A DNA stretch of 45,110 bases from Alteromonas sp. ALT199 (GCF_018619335.1 NZ_JAHHDX010000101.1:1-45110); one strand, 5' to 3'. Shown: positions 1 to 9,925, numbered from the stretch's first letter. Translations and numbers: made by a program. The notes: generated from the letters alone by a model not told the origin.

Positions 1-76
1 GTTTAATATTTTATTCTGTACGTTGCTTTTAACAATTTCCAAAAACCTCAAACTTTTGCCGACTGAACAACCAGTG

Positions 77-1024
77 TTACTTTTTTGAAAATGACTGTAG
101 AGAGGATTTCGCGTAGTTCAAATATACATTATATTTGAAACGGTTACTCCCTATAAAATGTATAACGGAGACCTCGTCACCAAAACTAGCGCCCTCTATT
201 AACGGTTTAAACTCTGGAAAGCAAAAGTTCTGATATTTAGGCCAAGGGAGTACATTAAGTTTTTCACACAACGCAATCATGGTATTGCACGCAAACTGCT
301 CTGTCCCCCATTCAAACCAACGCTCACCTAATATCGACTCCATTTCTTGGGAAAACTGAGATAGTTTATCTGTAAGTTCGGCTCCTTTAGGAAAACCGGT
401 AAATGCTGCACACCCCCTTACATAACGGCTTAACTCTACCGACTTAATTTTTGCTAGTTGCCTTTCAGATTCAAACTGAATATTTTGACTACCGGATTTT
501 GACGCATATTCCACTATTTCATTGATGCTAACTGGCTCCGGCCAATCCGGCGATGATGAAATGAAAGCACGATTGTTAATTATGCAATCGTTGATTTCCG
601 GAATATCGTTTATTACAAGAATATCCGTATCAACTTGAATGACATAATAATCATTTGTAAGCTCCTGAATTCTGAGTAAACGTTCCCAACATCCGCCAGA
701 TGGGCAACCATGTCGGGCTATGTTCTCTATTTTTGTGATTGTTATTCCAGGAAACACATTGAATAGGATTTGATGGTGATCTTTCGTTAAACTTCCATCG
801 TCAATTATTTCGATATTGACAGAACACGCTAATCTTCTAACCAAGGAGTGAATAGCAGCAATCCCCATATAGATAGCTTTTGCGTATAACTGGGTCATTA
901 CCGTAACTTCTGCACCGGAATTTGACTCGATAGGATCTAAATGTAAATAACCTTTCAGCACACGGTTTAAACGATGTTCTTGAACCTTCCTGGATACCTT
1001 TCCTTTAAAATCATTTAATTTCAT
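77..1024 (-). CDS. Putative glycosyltransferase (GT-A type) of the exopolysaccharide locus
   Basis: A 315-residue soluble protein with no signal peptide or membrane segment. After a short basic N-terminus it has a Rossmann-like start (about residues 40-75, EVTVMTQLYAKAIYMGIAAIH) and a DTD motif inside QVDTDILV (about residue 131), which resembles the metal- and nucleotide-sugar-binding DxD motif of GT-A transferases. The conserved-looking GGCWERLLR just before it fits a donor pocket. It is the last gene of the leftward arm visible here, 17 nt after the AGE-like gene, so it probably adds a sugar to the lipid-linked repeat unit at the inner membrane. The sugar specificity cannot be read. Family assignment is by motif only, and a different nucleotide-binding enzyme is possible. 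Confidence 0.6.
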   Translation of the reverse strand: MKLNDFKGKVSRKVQEHRLNRVLKGYLHLDPIESNSGAEVTVMTQLYAKAIYMGIAAIHSLVRRLACSVNIEIIDDGSLTKDHHQILFNVFPGITITKIENIARHGCPSGGCWERLLRIQELTNDYYVIQVDTDILVINDIPEINDCIINNRAFISSSPDWPEPVSINEIVEYASKSGSQNIQFESERQLAKIKSVELSRYVRGCAAFTGFPKGAELTDKLSQFSQEMESILGERWFEWGTEQFACNTMIALCEKLNVLPWPKYQNFCFPEFKPLIEGASFGDEVSVIHFIGSNRFKYNVYLNYAKSSLQSFSKK

Positions 1025-1041
1025 TGACTTAATTACCTATA

Positions 1042-2244
1042 CTAATAATATTTGACCAGCTCTTCACTATACATTCCCACTGGATGGTATCCGACAGGCC
1101 TTCTTTTACCTTCTCGACTACTTATGAACCACCCTCCCGCTTTATAATCAATGAAGTTATTTACTACGAAACTGTAACTACTAGACAAAAGGTATTTACT
1201 CTTCGTAGTAGCAAATTCACGCTTGATTAAGTAGAGGTTAAGCTTCATAAATTCTGCTTGAGCCCACCAAACAGGCTGCTTTTCAATCAAAGTTTTCCTG
1301 TAGTCAGCTCTTCCCCCTAAGCTACCTTCAGAGTCATTCCAGCCAACCGCTAATGCATATTCAACTAGCGAATTTGCTAGCGTCCGGTATTTAGGTTCAA
1401 GCCCTCTATCCACCGCAATATGAAACAAATACGCCCACTCTATTTGATGGCCTAGCTCAACATAACCACCGCTACTAATTGCCAGCGGCTGGTTAACGTT
1501 CTCATAATAATCTGCTATATAGCCCCTTTCTTGCATTAACGAAGTGGCGACAAAGTTCGCAATTATCTCTATATCCTGCCAAACAGTGCCGCTTTGGGTT
1601 ACGTCATGTAAGGCTAGAAGTGCCTCAAGCAAATGCATTAATGCGTTTGTAGACCATGTTTCGTCATAAAGAGTACTTTCGGCACTGCTAACATTTTTGC
1701 TCTTGGCAAGCAAAAAGCCAGTCGCCAAATCACTTAACATCCACGTCGCCAAAGCCTTGTCTAAATATCGTTTTTCTCTTGAAACTTCGTAGGCATGTGA
1801 CATGGCAAAAAGCGCAAATGCATTGTCATATTCCTTTGGCTGGCTGCGCTGTAAGAAGTTATCTCTATTAAGGCCAGCAAACCAGTTTGACGTCGACTCG
1901 TCATACATGTGGTCTATCATAAAATCAGCGCTTTTAGTCATTGCGATAAGATAACGATCATCGTTTGTGGCCTCAAAGCCTTTTGCGAAAATATACACTT
2001 GTCTAGCTTGCTGATATAACGCAATAGATTCGTTAGGCACCACCTTCCAATCCGCATCAAATGATTGTACTGCATAATTGTTATTGGTCATTGCCCAATC
2101 TAACCGTGGACTAATGATCTGCATCATTTGTGATTTGGCCAACGTTGCACTCAGTATGCCGCCCTTTTTTTCTGCTCGTGCATCACCGTAATGGACGACT
2201 AGAAAAAATAGGAATACCCAAGGAATAATCACTGTTATTTTCAT
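1042..2244 (-). CDS. Secreted (alpha/alpha)6-barrel protein, AGE/six-hairpin glycosidase-like
   Basis: This is a 400-residue protein with an N-terminal hydrophobic signal (residues about 3-20, followed by DARA). The mature part is helical, with repeated aromatic-rich hairpins. ELGHQIEWAYLF (residues 263-274) resembles the His/Glu-Trp motif of N-acylglucosamine 2-epimerase (AGE) family barrels, and WWAQAEFMK near residue 325 resembles the next conserved helix. The start codon directly abuts the flippase stop codon, so the two are co-translated. Because it is exported and sits in a polysaccharide operon, I infer a periplasmic or surface enzyme that trims or remodels the polymer (hydrolase or lyase) rather than a cytosolic epimerase. 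The fold call is moderate and the activity is unknown. Confidence 0.6.
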   Translation of the reverse strand: MKITVIIPWVFLFFLVVHYGDARAEKKGGILSATLAKSQMMQIISPRLDWAMTNNNYAVQSFDADWKVVPNESIALYQQARQVYIFAKGFEATNDDRYLIAMTKSADFMIDHMYDESTSNWFAGLNRDNFLQRSQPKEYDNAFALFAMSHAYEVSREKRYLDKALATWMLSDLATGFLLAKSKNVSSAESTLYDETWSTNALMHLLEALLALHDVTQSGTVWQDIEIIANFVATSLMQERGYIADYYENVNQPLAISSGGYVELGHQIEWAYLFHIAVDRGLEPKYRTLANSLVEYALAVGWNDSEGSLGGRADYRKTLIEKQPVWWAQAEFMKLNLYLIKREFATTKSKYLLSSSYSFVVNNFIDYKAGGWFISSREGKRRPVGYHPVGMYSEELVKYY

Positions 2245-3732
2245 CTAAAACTTCCGTGTTGATAAGGTAGGTGAATACAGCGCAACTAGCTGTTTTAGCC
2301 TGACTATATGATAGTGCTTTGATTTTGTCAGGAATAGTAAGAACAGAGCTGTATATATAGCCGAGAATGTAGCTAGAGAAGCACCAGTTTGCAAGACATA
2401 ACTAGTTGATACAGAAGCGCTAGAAAACTCGTTAAAGCCAGTCAGCCAAATCGTAATAAACGCAAGCCCTGTAAGGGCTATAACGATGGTAACAAGTTTT
2501 AAAAGGGCTTTCAGTAAGTTCCAATGCCCGATAAATACCCATATCAACAAAACAAAAGATGTGAATAGGCCAGATAGCGCACGACACCAAGCTAACTCTG
2601 TTAACGTTGCGTTGTACAAAATCGCCATCATTAGTGTTAAGGCAACGACAGTTAACGACGCAACATCAAATAGAAACAAGAACCGTACTTTATCAAGGGC
2701 AATCAGTGCAGCTTCGAGTACCTGAACAACGCACCAATAAAAAAACAAAATCGATAGCACAGGTAGTAATTGCGCTGCCAGCTGCCATTTCTCTCCCAAA
2801 ATTACATATACAATAGGTTTCGAATACAGAGCCAAAACAGCTAGAATAGGAAGACTAACCGAAACAACAACTAACAATGCAAATGCAACGTTGTTTAACA
2901 ATTCACGTTTGTTTGCCCTATCATTTTTTAACACGGCGAGTAATGGCTCAATGGCCGGGCTGAGTAGATAATGCGCGGGCATCATGGCAAGATCGCGCGC
3001 CATATGGTAATTACCTAGCATTGAAGCGGTGAAGATTTTTGCAACTACTAATGTGTCTATTTGTGAGCGTGCATAACCTAATAGATGTTTGCCTAGCATC
3101 CATTGAGAAAAATGCCACTGCTTACCAACACACTTTAACGTAAAACGTGGTGCACCCTTCAGCATAAAAAACGAAAGCAGCAAACCAAACATCGCAATTA
3201 ACACATCGGTTATAAGGAATGCCCAGTAATCGCCCAGTAAAAAAGCTAATGATATTAATAGGGGAAGCGCGAAAAGCCGCTCAAGAAAAGAAAGCCAAAA
3301 TAAAGGTTTGAAACGAAGTTGCCGTTTTAGCAGCATTATTTTATGCGACTTAAGCGCTTGAAGCGGCAGAATAGTCGCGCTAAATATAATTGCACTACTT
3401 AACTGAGGTTTATCAAAAAATGAAGCAACACTACTTGCGCTTAAAACAAGTCCTATTGCTATCAACACTTTAAGTACTACATTCAATGTCCAAGCTGTAT
3501 GTAAATCGTAAAATCCCACCCTACCCTTTTGCATAATGTATTGCTCGCCTGCAGCGTGCGAGAGAATATCAAAAAAATACAATGCCATACTTACTATAGC
3601 GATAAAGCCAAAATCTTCCGGAGTTAAAATACGCGCAACAATTACGGTACTAATAAGGCCAAGAGTTTTACCCAGTAATTTTGCGGCAACTGAAAAAAAC
3701 GCACTGTTAATGAGCCTGTTAGCGTTTAGCAT
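2245..3732 (-). CDS. Wzx-type polysaccharide flippase (MOP superfamily)
   Basis: A polytopic membrane protein of about 495 residues with some 12-14 hydrophobic segments, typical of the polysaccharide-biosynthesis branch of the MOP/MATE exporters. The N-terminus (NSAFFSVAAKLLGKTLGLIS, then RILTPEDFG) is the usual first helix plus loop of Wzx-like proteins. I place the start at the ATG at 3732, 2 nt after the stop of the polymerase-like gene. An earlier in-frame Met at 3801 would overlap that gene and add a tail unlike the family. The expected role is moving undecaprenyl-linked repeat units to the periplasmic face for polymerisation. Neighbours (polymerase, initiating transferase, export proteins) fit a Wzx/Wzy pathway. 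Confidence 0.82.
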   Translation of the reverse strand: MLNANRLINSAFFSVAAKLLGKTLGLISTVIVARILTPEDFGFIAIVSMALYFFDILSHAAGEQYIMQKGRVGFYDLHTAWTLNVVLKVLIAIGLVLSASSVASFFDKPQLSSAIIFSATILPLQALKSHKIMLLKRQLRFKPLFWLSFLERLFALPLLISLAFLLGDYWAFLITDVLIAMFGLLLSFFMLKGAPRFTLKCVGKQWHFSQWMLGKHLLGYARSQIDTLVVAKIFTASMLGNYHMARDLAMMPAHYLLSPAIEPLLAVLKNDRANKRELLNNVAFALLVVVSVSLPILAVLALYSKPIVYVILGEKWQLAAQLLPVLSILFFYWCVVQVLEAALIALDKVRFLFLFDVASLTVVALTLMMAILYNATLTELAWCRALSGLFTSFVLLIWVFIGHWNLLKALLKLVTIVIALTGLAFITIWLTGFNEFSSASVSTSYVLQTGASLATFSAIYTALFLLFLTKSKHYHIVRLKQLVALYSPTLSTRKF

Positions 3733-3734
3733 TT

Positions 3735-6026
3735 TTAAGGTTGCCGATACTGTCTTTTGGTATTTGGAAGTAAGGCACCAAAGAGTAGAAAGAAAAACCA
3801 CATGTTGGTACGTGATGAATCTAAAGGGTCTCCAAATAAGCCAAAAGCAAACTGCCCAGCTAAAAATGCACTAAATATGGCTGCGGGTAAACTAAGCAAC
3901 TGTTCTTTTGAGTTGAATGCAAGCGTAGCCGACACAATCAAAGCGACTATTAACAATGCACCTACAACGCCAAACTGGTACGCAAAACTCAAATATAAAT
4001 TTTTAATGTGCCAGACTAAATGCTCAAAATCATAATAAAAGAACCAGAAGTCGCCCCCATCATCGAACGAATTATTCTTAAGAAGTTGTACGCCATCTGC
4101 ATTAACCAGCGAAATAGACTCAATCGTTAAAGGAACATCGCCCGCTGTTGTTTTTATTGTAAGCGCACCAGGTAAGCCAAAAAAGGTGTCTTTGGTAGCG
4201 GTGAGCCCCATTAAATAGGTCTTACTCTCACCAGCGTTGGTTGGAGGTAGCGTTCGCCGTACTATATTTCCACAACCATGAGCCCAAAACTCAAAAATAA
4301 TCATATTGCGCCTACACAGCGCTACCGCTACCTTGATCTCATCATTCGCTGTATAAGTCATTTCAAACAAATACGCGCCATTTGAATCAATTGGGGTTCT
4401 TTGCGTAAGCATCAGGTCTGAACCCGGTATAATCGTCAATACACCGGAATGCGGATCTATCTTAAAGGTACCAATTTTGTCTAGTTCTCCTTTGCCTGAC
4501 AGCGCATAGTTGGTCGGCATGGTTCCTAATCCATGACCTAGTGCTATATCTATGGCACTCCATCTACCGCTATCGACAATACCTTGCCAATGATCCAGTC
4601 GCGTATTTAAGTCGCTAGCACTGGTTTCGGCTCGAATGTTTATTCGAGCGCCAGAAAAGGCTGCAGCCATTAATACCCCCACCAAAACCAATATAATTGT
4701 TTCGGTAATTAAGCGCGGTAACTCCAAAATGCCATTGCGCTTTATGACAAAAAGCGACGTGAACGCGACAAGTGGTAAGCTAACCGCAAAATAAAGTGCT
4801 GATTTAGATACCACAGTAGTATCAACCCACTGACTATTATTGAAACTATCAACATTGATATAAATAAAGCCTATAAAACTAATGATCGTTCCAATAAGTC
4901 TCATGAACAAATTAATGCCGCGTAGTTGGCTAAGTGCAATGGCTATTACATACAATAATCCTGCAGATAATTCAGCGTAGTAACCTGCATATTTATGTAG
5001 TGAGTAAACTGAATACACAAGAAGTAAATAAGCCCCAACATTTCCAATAACTAAACCGATGGACATATTGGAATGACGTATGCTGTTGGTAGCATCTGCA
5101 TTAGACGTCGAACTGTCACGCCACTTTTCAAAAAAATAAAGAACACTAAATACAGCCATTGAGATAAAGCTTGCGGCATACGTGGCGCGAGTAAACCCCA
5201 TTAATACGCAATACATAACCGCAACGACTGCTGCAATCGCAACAAACCGAGTTGTACTTTGTTTAAAGAAAAAACATGCGCCGAACGCAAGGGGCAGTAA
5301 CGTAAGGTAAAGGCCATCAATGCTCTCACCTCCGGTATGCATGCCACTTACTATTCCCGTTGTTCTATACGCGGAACTTAGATTGAAAAAAGTGTTCACC
5401 TTAGTATAAATGTCTGTAGCCGAAAACAATGTTCCAAATACCAGCTTTTCCCACATCACAATTATAAATGACGCAAACGCAGCCAACATACTAGCTTGCA
5501 AAAGGTGCTTAAGCGCTCTCGTACTATTATTTCGCTTCTGTTGATTGAACGCCCACACCAACACTAATGCCCATACTAATCCCTTAAATATAACGAAGCC
5601 ATTTAACGGCGAAACGTAAAAATTAACTGAGAGCGGCGCAAATACGTTAACCCAAGAAGAGTCAAATGATGTTAATAAACAATATACAACTAGTAATACG
5701 CTTAGAAGCAAGTGGTGCGACACCTCGTATTCATTGCGGTATTTAATGAAAAAATAAGCCCCAGTGATCGCGACAAATATGTCTAGTTCGTCTACTAAAT
5801 ATCGCCCAGTCCACGGTGCTAAATTTATTGCAAAAGTGGCAAACAAAAGCACATAGAGCCAAGTGAAACTGAAGTATCTTAAAGCAGCGATATAAGCTGA
5901 AGCCGTCACCAATAAGAAAATGTGGTGTGAAGGGAAAGTGAATAAGCCTACACATGCGAACAAAGCTAAAAGCGCTGCAAAAAATATAGGTATCAAATCA
6001 TGAGGAGATGATAAGGCATTATTCAT
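3735..6026 (-). CDS. Wzy/O-antigen-ligase-like membrane protein with large periplasmic insert
   Basis: A 763-residue protein. Residues 1 to about 455 carry many hydrophobic helices, and two or three more lie at the C-terminus. Between them is a soluble stretch of about 220 residues (roughly 457-679). It begins with RLDHW and GHGLGTMP, which fit the Wzy_C/WaaL loop (a conserved glycine-rich segment before the catalytic region), and ends with HIKNLYLSFAYQFGVVG, the usual His-Asn-containing re-entry helix. The middle of the loop reads as beta strands (GAYLFEMTYTAND, VALCRRN, FEFWAHGCGN) and resembles a jelly-roll carbohydrate-binding module. I infer a repeat-unit polymerase (Wzy) for the XrtA-associated polysaccharide. 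A ligase role is the alternative. Confidence 0.75.
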   Translation of the reverse strand: MNNALSSPHDLIPIFFAALLALFACVGLFTFPSHHIFLLVTASAYIAALRYFSFTWLYVLLFATFAINLAPWTGRYLVDELDIFVAITGAYFFIKYRNEYEVSHHLLLSVLLVVYCLLTSFDSSWVNVFAPLSVNFYVSPLNGFVIFKGLVWALVLVWAFNQQKRNNSTRALKHLLQASMLAAFASFIIVMWEKLVFGTLFSATDIYTKVNTFFNLSSAYRTTGIVSGMHTGGESIDGLYLTLLPLAFGACFFFKQSTTRFVAIAAVVAVMYCVLMGFTRATYAASFISMAVFSVLYFFEKWRDSSTSNADATNSIRHSNMSIGLVIGNVGAYLLLVYSVYSLHKYAGYYAELSAGLLYVIAIALSQLRGINLFMRLIGTIISFIGFIYINVDSFNNSQWVDTTVVSKSALYFAVSLPLVAFTSLFVIKRNGILELPRLITETIILVLVGVLMAAAFSGARINIRAETSASDLNTRLDHWQGIVDSGRWSAIDIALGHGLGTMPTNYALSGKGELDKIGTFKIDPHSGVLTIIPGSDLMLTQRTPIDSNGAYLFEMTYTANDEIKVAVALCRRNMIIFEFWAHGCGNIVRRTLPPTNAGESKTYLMGLTATKDTFFGLPGALTIKTTAGDVPLTIESISLVNADGVQLLKNNSFDDGGDFWFFYYDFEHLVWHIKNLYLSFAYQFGVVGALLIVALIVSATLAFNSKEQLLSLPAAIFSAFLAGQFAFGLFGDPLDSSRTNMWFFFLLFGALLPNTKRQYRQP

Positions 6027-6066
6027 TCTGTTGCTTACTCCGTGCGATTAAACGGTTAATTAAATA

Positions 6067-7536
6067 TTAATGCTGTAATTGCACAAAAGTTTGAACAAGC
6101 AACTTTAGATCATCGTCTTCAGACATTACTACCCACAATCTACCGCCGCTATTTTTGCCCGCTAGAACATTCACTGTTTGACGCAGTTTTGCCTGTATAG
6201 CGTTTGTGAACACAGTACCTTCAATCTCGTACCACTTTACTATGCTTAACGTTTTACCACTTAAAGAAACCACGTCGTAAACAACAAAATTGTATTGTTC
6301 TATGTTCAAGGTACGGGTGCCCCGCAATGAAAAACGTTCAGGGTCGAACACTCTGTGCAAATCACTTACCAACTCGTTATCTTTCTCACTGAACCAAGCT
6401 GTATGAACTTTTACCATACAATTTGTGCCCTCTACAAAAGCCTTTTCTTCCATATCTGGATTTTGAATTAGAGGGGTCCAAACACTTTGCTTGCATTTAT
6501 CAGTTGTTACGCCACTGAGTGACGGCGAGGGAAATGCATTATTCTCTAAATTTGATATGTTCGCTACCCACAATACTGCTAAAGAACATGCAATTACCGC
6601 AACAAAAACAACTGAACGTTTCACGGCAACAGTCGGAGCAAGCAAAATCAAATTGAGCTTAGGTGTTGCTTGCTCTCTCATCAACTCCCCAATACCTAAC
6701 AAACACACAATGACAAACGCAAAAAAGAACCAACCATATATAAGGTGATCGGCACCTGCGGCATGCTCCATGTCAGTCCAGTATGCTATAAGAATGATGC
6801 CATACACACGCACAATATTGGCTAATACTGGAAAAATTAGAGAAATCGCTACAAACACTGCTCTACGTTTAATCGAAACTAGATTCAGGTAAGCGTATAA
6901 GCTACCAATAACGAAACTAGCAATGAAGAAGCTAACGCCAGAACATGCCTCGGCCACCAAAAAACGCCCTTGCGGTATTTCAATGTACAAGCCGCTTCTA
7001 AAAAGTGGCACGCCAGTTGAACGTAACAGAACTACAGAACCGTCCGCTGCAATTTCTTGCAGATAAGGAATTAGTTGCTCGCCGACTGGAATACTAAACA
7101 GCATAAACACCAATGGGAACAGAATTGTTTTAGCGGCTTGAGTGCCTATTAATAACCAGATAAGAGCTGGCAATAGAGTAAATGTAGCTGCGTGTAAAAA
7201 TAGCTGTATATCTCCAGCGACGCCGAAAACGTATAACAACAACGCTGGGATTACTATTATTAGCGCCAGTACACTTGTCCGTATAGGCTGGGCAAGTAAC
7301 TCGTAGCGTTTCAGGTAAATAAGGTATAGAGCACCGGGAACGATAAAAAAGCAGTGGTTGAATATCTCATTTCCGTACCAAATTTCAACAGCGGTAGTAA
7401 GCCCCTGCCAACAAAATACTAACCACAAAAACAGTAATAAAAAGCTTGAAACGTAAAGGTCTCTGTTTTTAGCAAATGAAAAGTCGGCTAGGTTTTGCTG
7501 TTTATTATTCTGCTCTCCGCCATTGTCCATTCGCAT
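6067..7536 (-). CDS. xrtA: Exosortase A fused to EpsI-like domain (XrtA)
   Basis: This 489-residue protein joins two parts. Residues about 27-290 form an eight-helix exosortase core with the catalytic triad visible: Cys198 in VAEACSGVSFF, Arg243 in LANIVRVYG and His264 in GADHLIYGWFF. Residues about 325-489 are a soluble EpsI (DUF3485) domain. Exosortases are membrane transpeptidase-like enzymes that cut the C-terminal PEP-CTERM signal of exported proteins. XrtA is the form linked to exopolysaccharide loci, and the XrtA-EpsI fusion is a known arrangement. It sits between the deacetylase (31 nt upstream) and the polymerase-like gene (40 nt downstream). No PEP-CTERM protein is encoded in this window, so its substrates must lie elsewhere. 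Confidence 0.93.
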   Translation of the reverse strand: MRMDNGGEQNNKQQNLADFSFAKNRDLYVSSFLLLFLWLVFCWQGLTTAVEIWYGNEIFNHCFFIVPGALYLIYLKRYELLAQPIRTSVLALIIVIPALLLYVFGVAGDIQLFLHAATFTLLPALIWLLIGTQAAKTILFPLVFMLFSIPVGEQLIPYLQEIAADGSVVLLRSTGVPLFRSGLYIEIPQGRFLVAEACSGVSFFIASFVIGSLYAYLNLVSIKRRAVFVAISLIFPVLANIVRVYGIILIAYWTDMEHAAGADHLIYGWFFFAFVIVCLLGIGELMREQATPKLNLILLAPTVAVKRSVVFVAVIACSLAVLWVANISNLENNAFPSPSLSGVTTDKCKQSVWTPLIQNPDMEEKAFVEGTNCMVKVHTAWFSEKDNELVSDLHRVFDPERFSLRGTRTLNIEQYNFVVYDVVSLSGKTLSIVKWYEIEGTVFTNAIQAKLRQTVNVLAGKNSGGRLWVVMSEDDDLKLLVQTFVQLQH

Positions 7537-7567
7537 TTCCTTATCTTTTTTTATTGTATTTTATAGC

Positions 7568-8407
7568 TTACTTTATTCCATAAGCTTCGCACATGCTTAC
7601 CCAATTAAAGTCATTCAGCAGCTTTTTCACCTTACCTTCCATTCTTGAAAGATTTACGTAATGACGAGCTTTAGACTTCCATGGTGCAGAACTAAATCTT
7701 GGCTGATCTGCATCTATTTCCCAAGGATGAAAATAGAAACTGTATGGCGCACTTTCAGATTGCATGAACTCAGTAATGCGGCGTTTCGACAGCCAATAAG
7801 GATACAAGCGAAAATAACCTCCTCCGCCAATTCCTACATTGCTTCCTTTTTTACGAACGGTAGGAATAGGTATTTCAATAAGTCCATTGTCACGCTTGTA
7901 CTTAAATCGCGGCCATTCAGGCACACCGTAAAGGTCATGACTAATTGGGTAAGTACTGGACGAATATGTAAAACCGAGGTCCTTAAGTATGTCGTAAGCC
8001 CACGTGTTCGAATCGTTGATAGAGAAACTAGGCGCTCTGTATCCTTTTAACGCCACACCGCCTATATCTTCAAGGATATCTTTACTTTGCTTAATATCAT
8101 CGAAAAGTTCCTGCTCGCTCATGGTCGTAGCGCGCTGATGCGCTAACCCATGGCTCGCCAATTCATGACCTTCTCTTACTATTCGTTTTATTACGTCAGG
8201 ACAGCGCTGCGCTACCCAGCCAAGTGTGAAGAATGTAGATTTTACGTTGTTCGTTGCGAATAAATCCAACAGCCTATGTGTGTTGTCTCCAACTCTAAGG
8301 CTAATGCTATCCCAATCTTTTTTATCAACCACACCTTCAAATGCAGAAACTTGAAAGTAATCTTCCACATCTACTGTCATAGCATTAAGACGATTATCTA
8401 ATTTCAT
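7568..8407 (-). CDS. XrtA-system polysaccharide deacetylase (NodB fold, DUF3473)
   Basis: A 279-residue enzyme of the carbohydrate esterase 4/NodB family. TVDVEDYF gives the metal-binding and catalytic aspartates (Asp13, Asp16), and ELASHGLAH gives the zinc histidines (His86, His90). RAPSFSI and the C-terminal YFHPWEID segment are typical of the XrtA-associated subfamily. There is no signal peptide, as usual in that subfamily. The predicted reaction is removal of N-acetyl groups from amino sugars in the polymer or its precursor. It starts 2 nt after the initiating transferase stops, so the pair is tightly coupled. Confidence 0.9.
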   Translation of the reverse strand: MKLDNRLNAMTVDVEDYFQVSAFEGVVDKKDWDSISLRVGDNTHRLLDLFATNNVKSTFFTLGWVAQRCPDVIKRIVREGHELASHGLAHQRATTMSEQELFDDIKQSKDILEDIGGVALKGYRAPSFSINDSNTWAYDILKDLGFTYSSSTYPISHDLYGVPEWPRFKYKRDNGLIEIPIPTVRKKGSNVGIGGGGYFRLYPYWLSKRRITEFMQSESAPYSFYFHPWEIDADQPRFSSAPWKSKARHYVNLSRMEGKVKKLLNDFNWVSMCEAYGIK

Positions 8408-8409
8408 GA

Positions 8410-9822
8410 TTAACGCCCTTTGCCAAACAATACGATTTCAACCGTACGAATAAGTATCAGGATATCCAACAGTAAACTCTGATGTTTTACGTAATAAAGA
8501 TCGAATTTAAGCTTTTCCATAGAATCTTCAACGCTAGCGCCATAAGGATAGTTAAGCTGCGCCCAGCCGGCTAGACCAGGTTTAACATTGTGGCGCTGAT
8601 TGTAATAGGGCACTTCGCGAACAAGTTGCTCTACAAATTGTGGCCTTTCTGGACGTGGTCCTATGAAGGCCATTTCACCTTTAAACACATTCAAAAGCTG
8701 TGGCAATTCATCAACACGATACTTTCTAATGAAGTGGCCAATACGAGTAACACGGTCATCGTTCTTGCTCGCCCACTTAGCCCCATCTTTTTCTGCATCC
8801 GGCCGCATACTTCTAAATTTTATTATCTTAAAAAGCTTGCCGTTAAGACCCACCCGTTCCTGCTTATAAAAAACAGATACACCTGTGCGTCTGCCATCAT
8901 CACAGTAAATTATGAATGCTGTAACCAACATAATTGGCCAAACGAAGAGAAAGATAAAAAAGGCTAATATTGCATTAAGCGTATAGTCTAGTGCATCACG
9001 TAGGTAATTTTGGCTTTGGAAGCCATTGGAATAGATAACCCAACTCGGATACATTAAATTTACCACAATTTGCCCAGTTTCACGTTCCATGAAATCCAAA
9101 AGCTCTGTAACTTCTATACCTCTGAGTCTACAATCAAAAAGCACTTCTACAGGAAGAGTTCCTCGTCTTTGGTCACATGCAATGACTATTTCTTCAATTT
9201 CATTGTCTGTAATAAACTGTTGAAAACTCTCATCCACTTTTAGGTGGATTATTTTTTCTTTCTTAATTCCATCTTCACGATTGTCACCCGGAATAGGAAC
9301 AAACCCAACTAATTCAAACCCTATTCTGTCTACGTCTCTGCGCATACGTTTTTCAATTATTGACGCTCTTTCACCGGCTCCCAAAACCAGTATGCGCACT
9401 TTACCAAGGCCCAGTAAGCCTAATCGATTTGTGAAATACCTAAAAACGACTAAAGTGATAATTATTGAACAAACCGAAGCTGGTAAAAAGTATGAGTCCA
9501 TGACTAAGTCATCGAAAAACGCGCGACTCAATACTTCAACTAAAAAGTAGCTAAGGCCCACACTTACAAAAATCCGGCGAATAATTCCGCGGAAGGTTTC
9601 CCTTAATTTCGCTTCATACAACCCTACAGAAAGCGAGCATAATAGAATAGAAACGGTAAGCATTCCTACGTTTATAACTAGCTTTTCAACCGAAACGGTT
9701 GGCGACATTCCAATTTGCGTGAGAATAAAGTGAGAGATATAGCCCATATAAGCTATGAGTAACGCTTCTGTTATTACTAGTATATTTGAGCGTTTATTTT
9801 GATTGCGCTTGTTTACTGCCAC
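8410..9822 (-). CDS. XrtA-system undecaprenyl-phosphate sugar phosphotransferase
   Basis: This is a 470-residue polyprenyl glycosylphosphotransferase. Several N-terminal membrane helices (about residues 15-135) are followed by a CoA-binding-like Rossmann segment (VRILVLGAGERA), another helix near residues 280-305, and the catalytic bacterial sugar transferase domain. Conserved blocks in that domain are FYKQERVGLNGKLF, IIKFRSM, YRVDELPQL, GPRPERP and KPGLAGWAQLNYPYG. It transfers a sugar-1-phosphate from a nucleotide sugar to undecaprenyl phosphate, the first step of repeat-unit assembly. It is the first gene of the leftward arm, divergent from the export lipoprotein gene. The layout matches the PEP-CTERM-associated TIGR03013 subfamily. 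Confidence 0.92.
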   Translation of the reverse strand: MAVNKRNQNKRSNILVITEALLIAYMGYISHFILTQIGMSPTVSVEKLVINVGMLTVSILLCSLSVGLYEAKLRETFRGIIRRIFVSVGLSYFLVEVLSRAFFDDLVMDSYFLPASVCSIIITLVVFRYFTNRLGLLGLGKVRILVLGAGERASIIEKRMRRDVDRIGFELVGFVPIPGDNREDGIKKEKIIHLKVDESFQQFITDNEIEEIVIACDQRRGTLPVEVLFDCRLRGIEVTELLDFMERETGQIVVNLMYPSWVIYSNGFQSQNYLRDALDYTLNAILAFFIFLFVWPIMLVTAFIIYCDDGRRTGVSVFYKQERVGLNGKLFKIIKFRSMRPDAEKDGAKWASKNDDRVTRIGHFIRKYRVDELPQLLNVFKGEMAFIGPRPERPQFVEQLVREVPYYNQRHNVKPGLAGWAQLNYPYGASVEDSMEKLKFDLYYVKHQSLLLDILILIRTVEIVLFGKGR

Positions 9823-9897
9823 CCCTGGCCCCCTAAAACTGCGGCGTTTTTCCCATCATAAAGGGATTTATTCCAATAGACTACAATTGATATTGGC

Positions 9898-9925
9898 ATT
9901 ATAGTGACATTTCCCGTAGGGTAAA
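9898..9925 (-). promoter_or_regulatory. Putative sigma70 promoter of the leftward EPS arm
   Basis: On the minus strand a perfect TATAAT (plus 9898-9903) is preceded by TTTACC (9920-9925, 4 of 6 to TTGACA) with a 16-nt spacer. It lies about 75 nt upstream of the sugar phosphotransferase start in the 149-bp gap between the divergent arms. I see no convincing -24/-12 (RpoN) site in this gap. Confidence 0.45.

Noticed and set aside
3733..3801. Upstream N-terminal extension of the flippase
   Set aside because: The extension overlaps the polymerase-like gene and is unlike Wzx N-termini; ATG 3732 fits.
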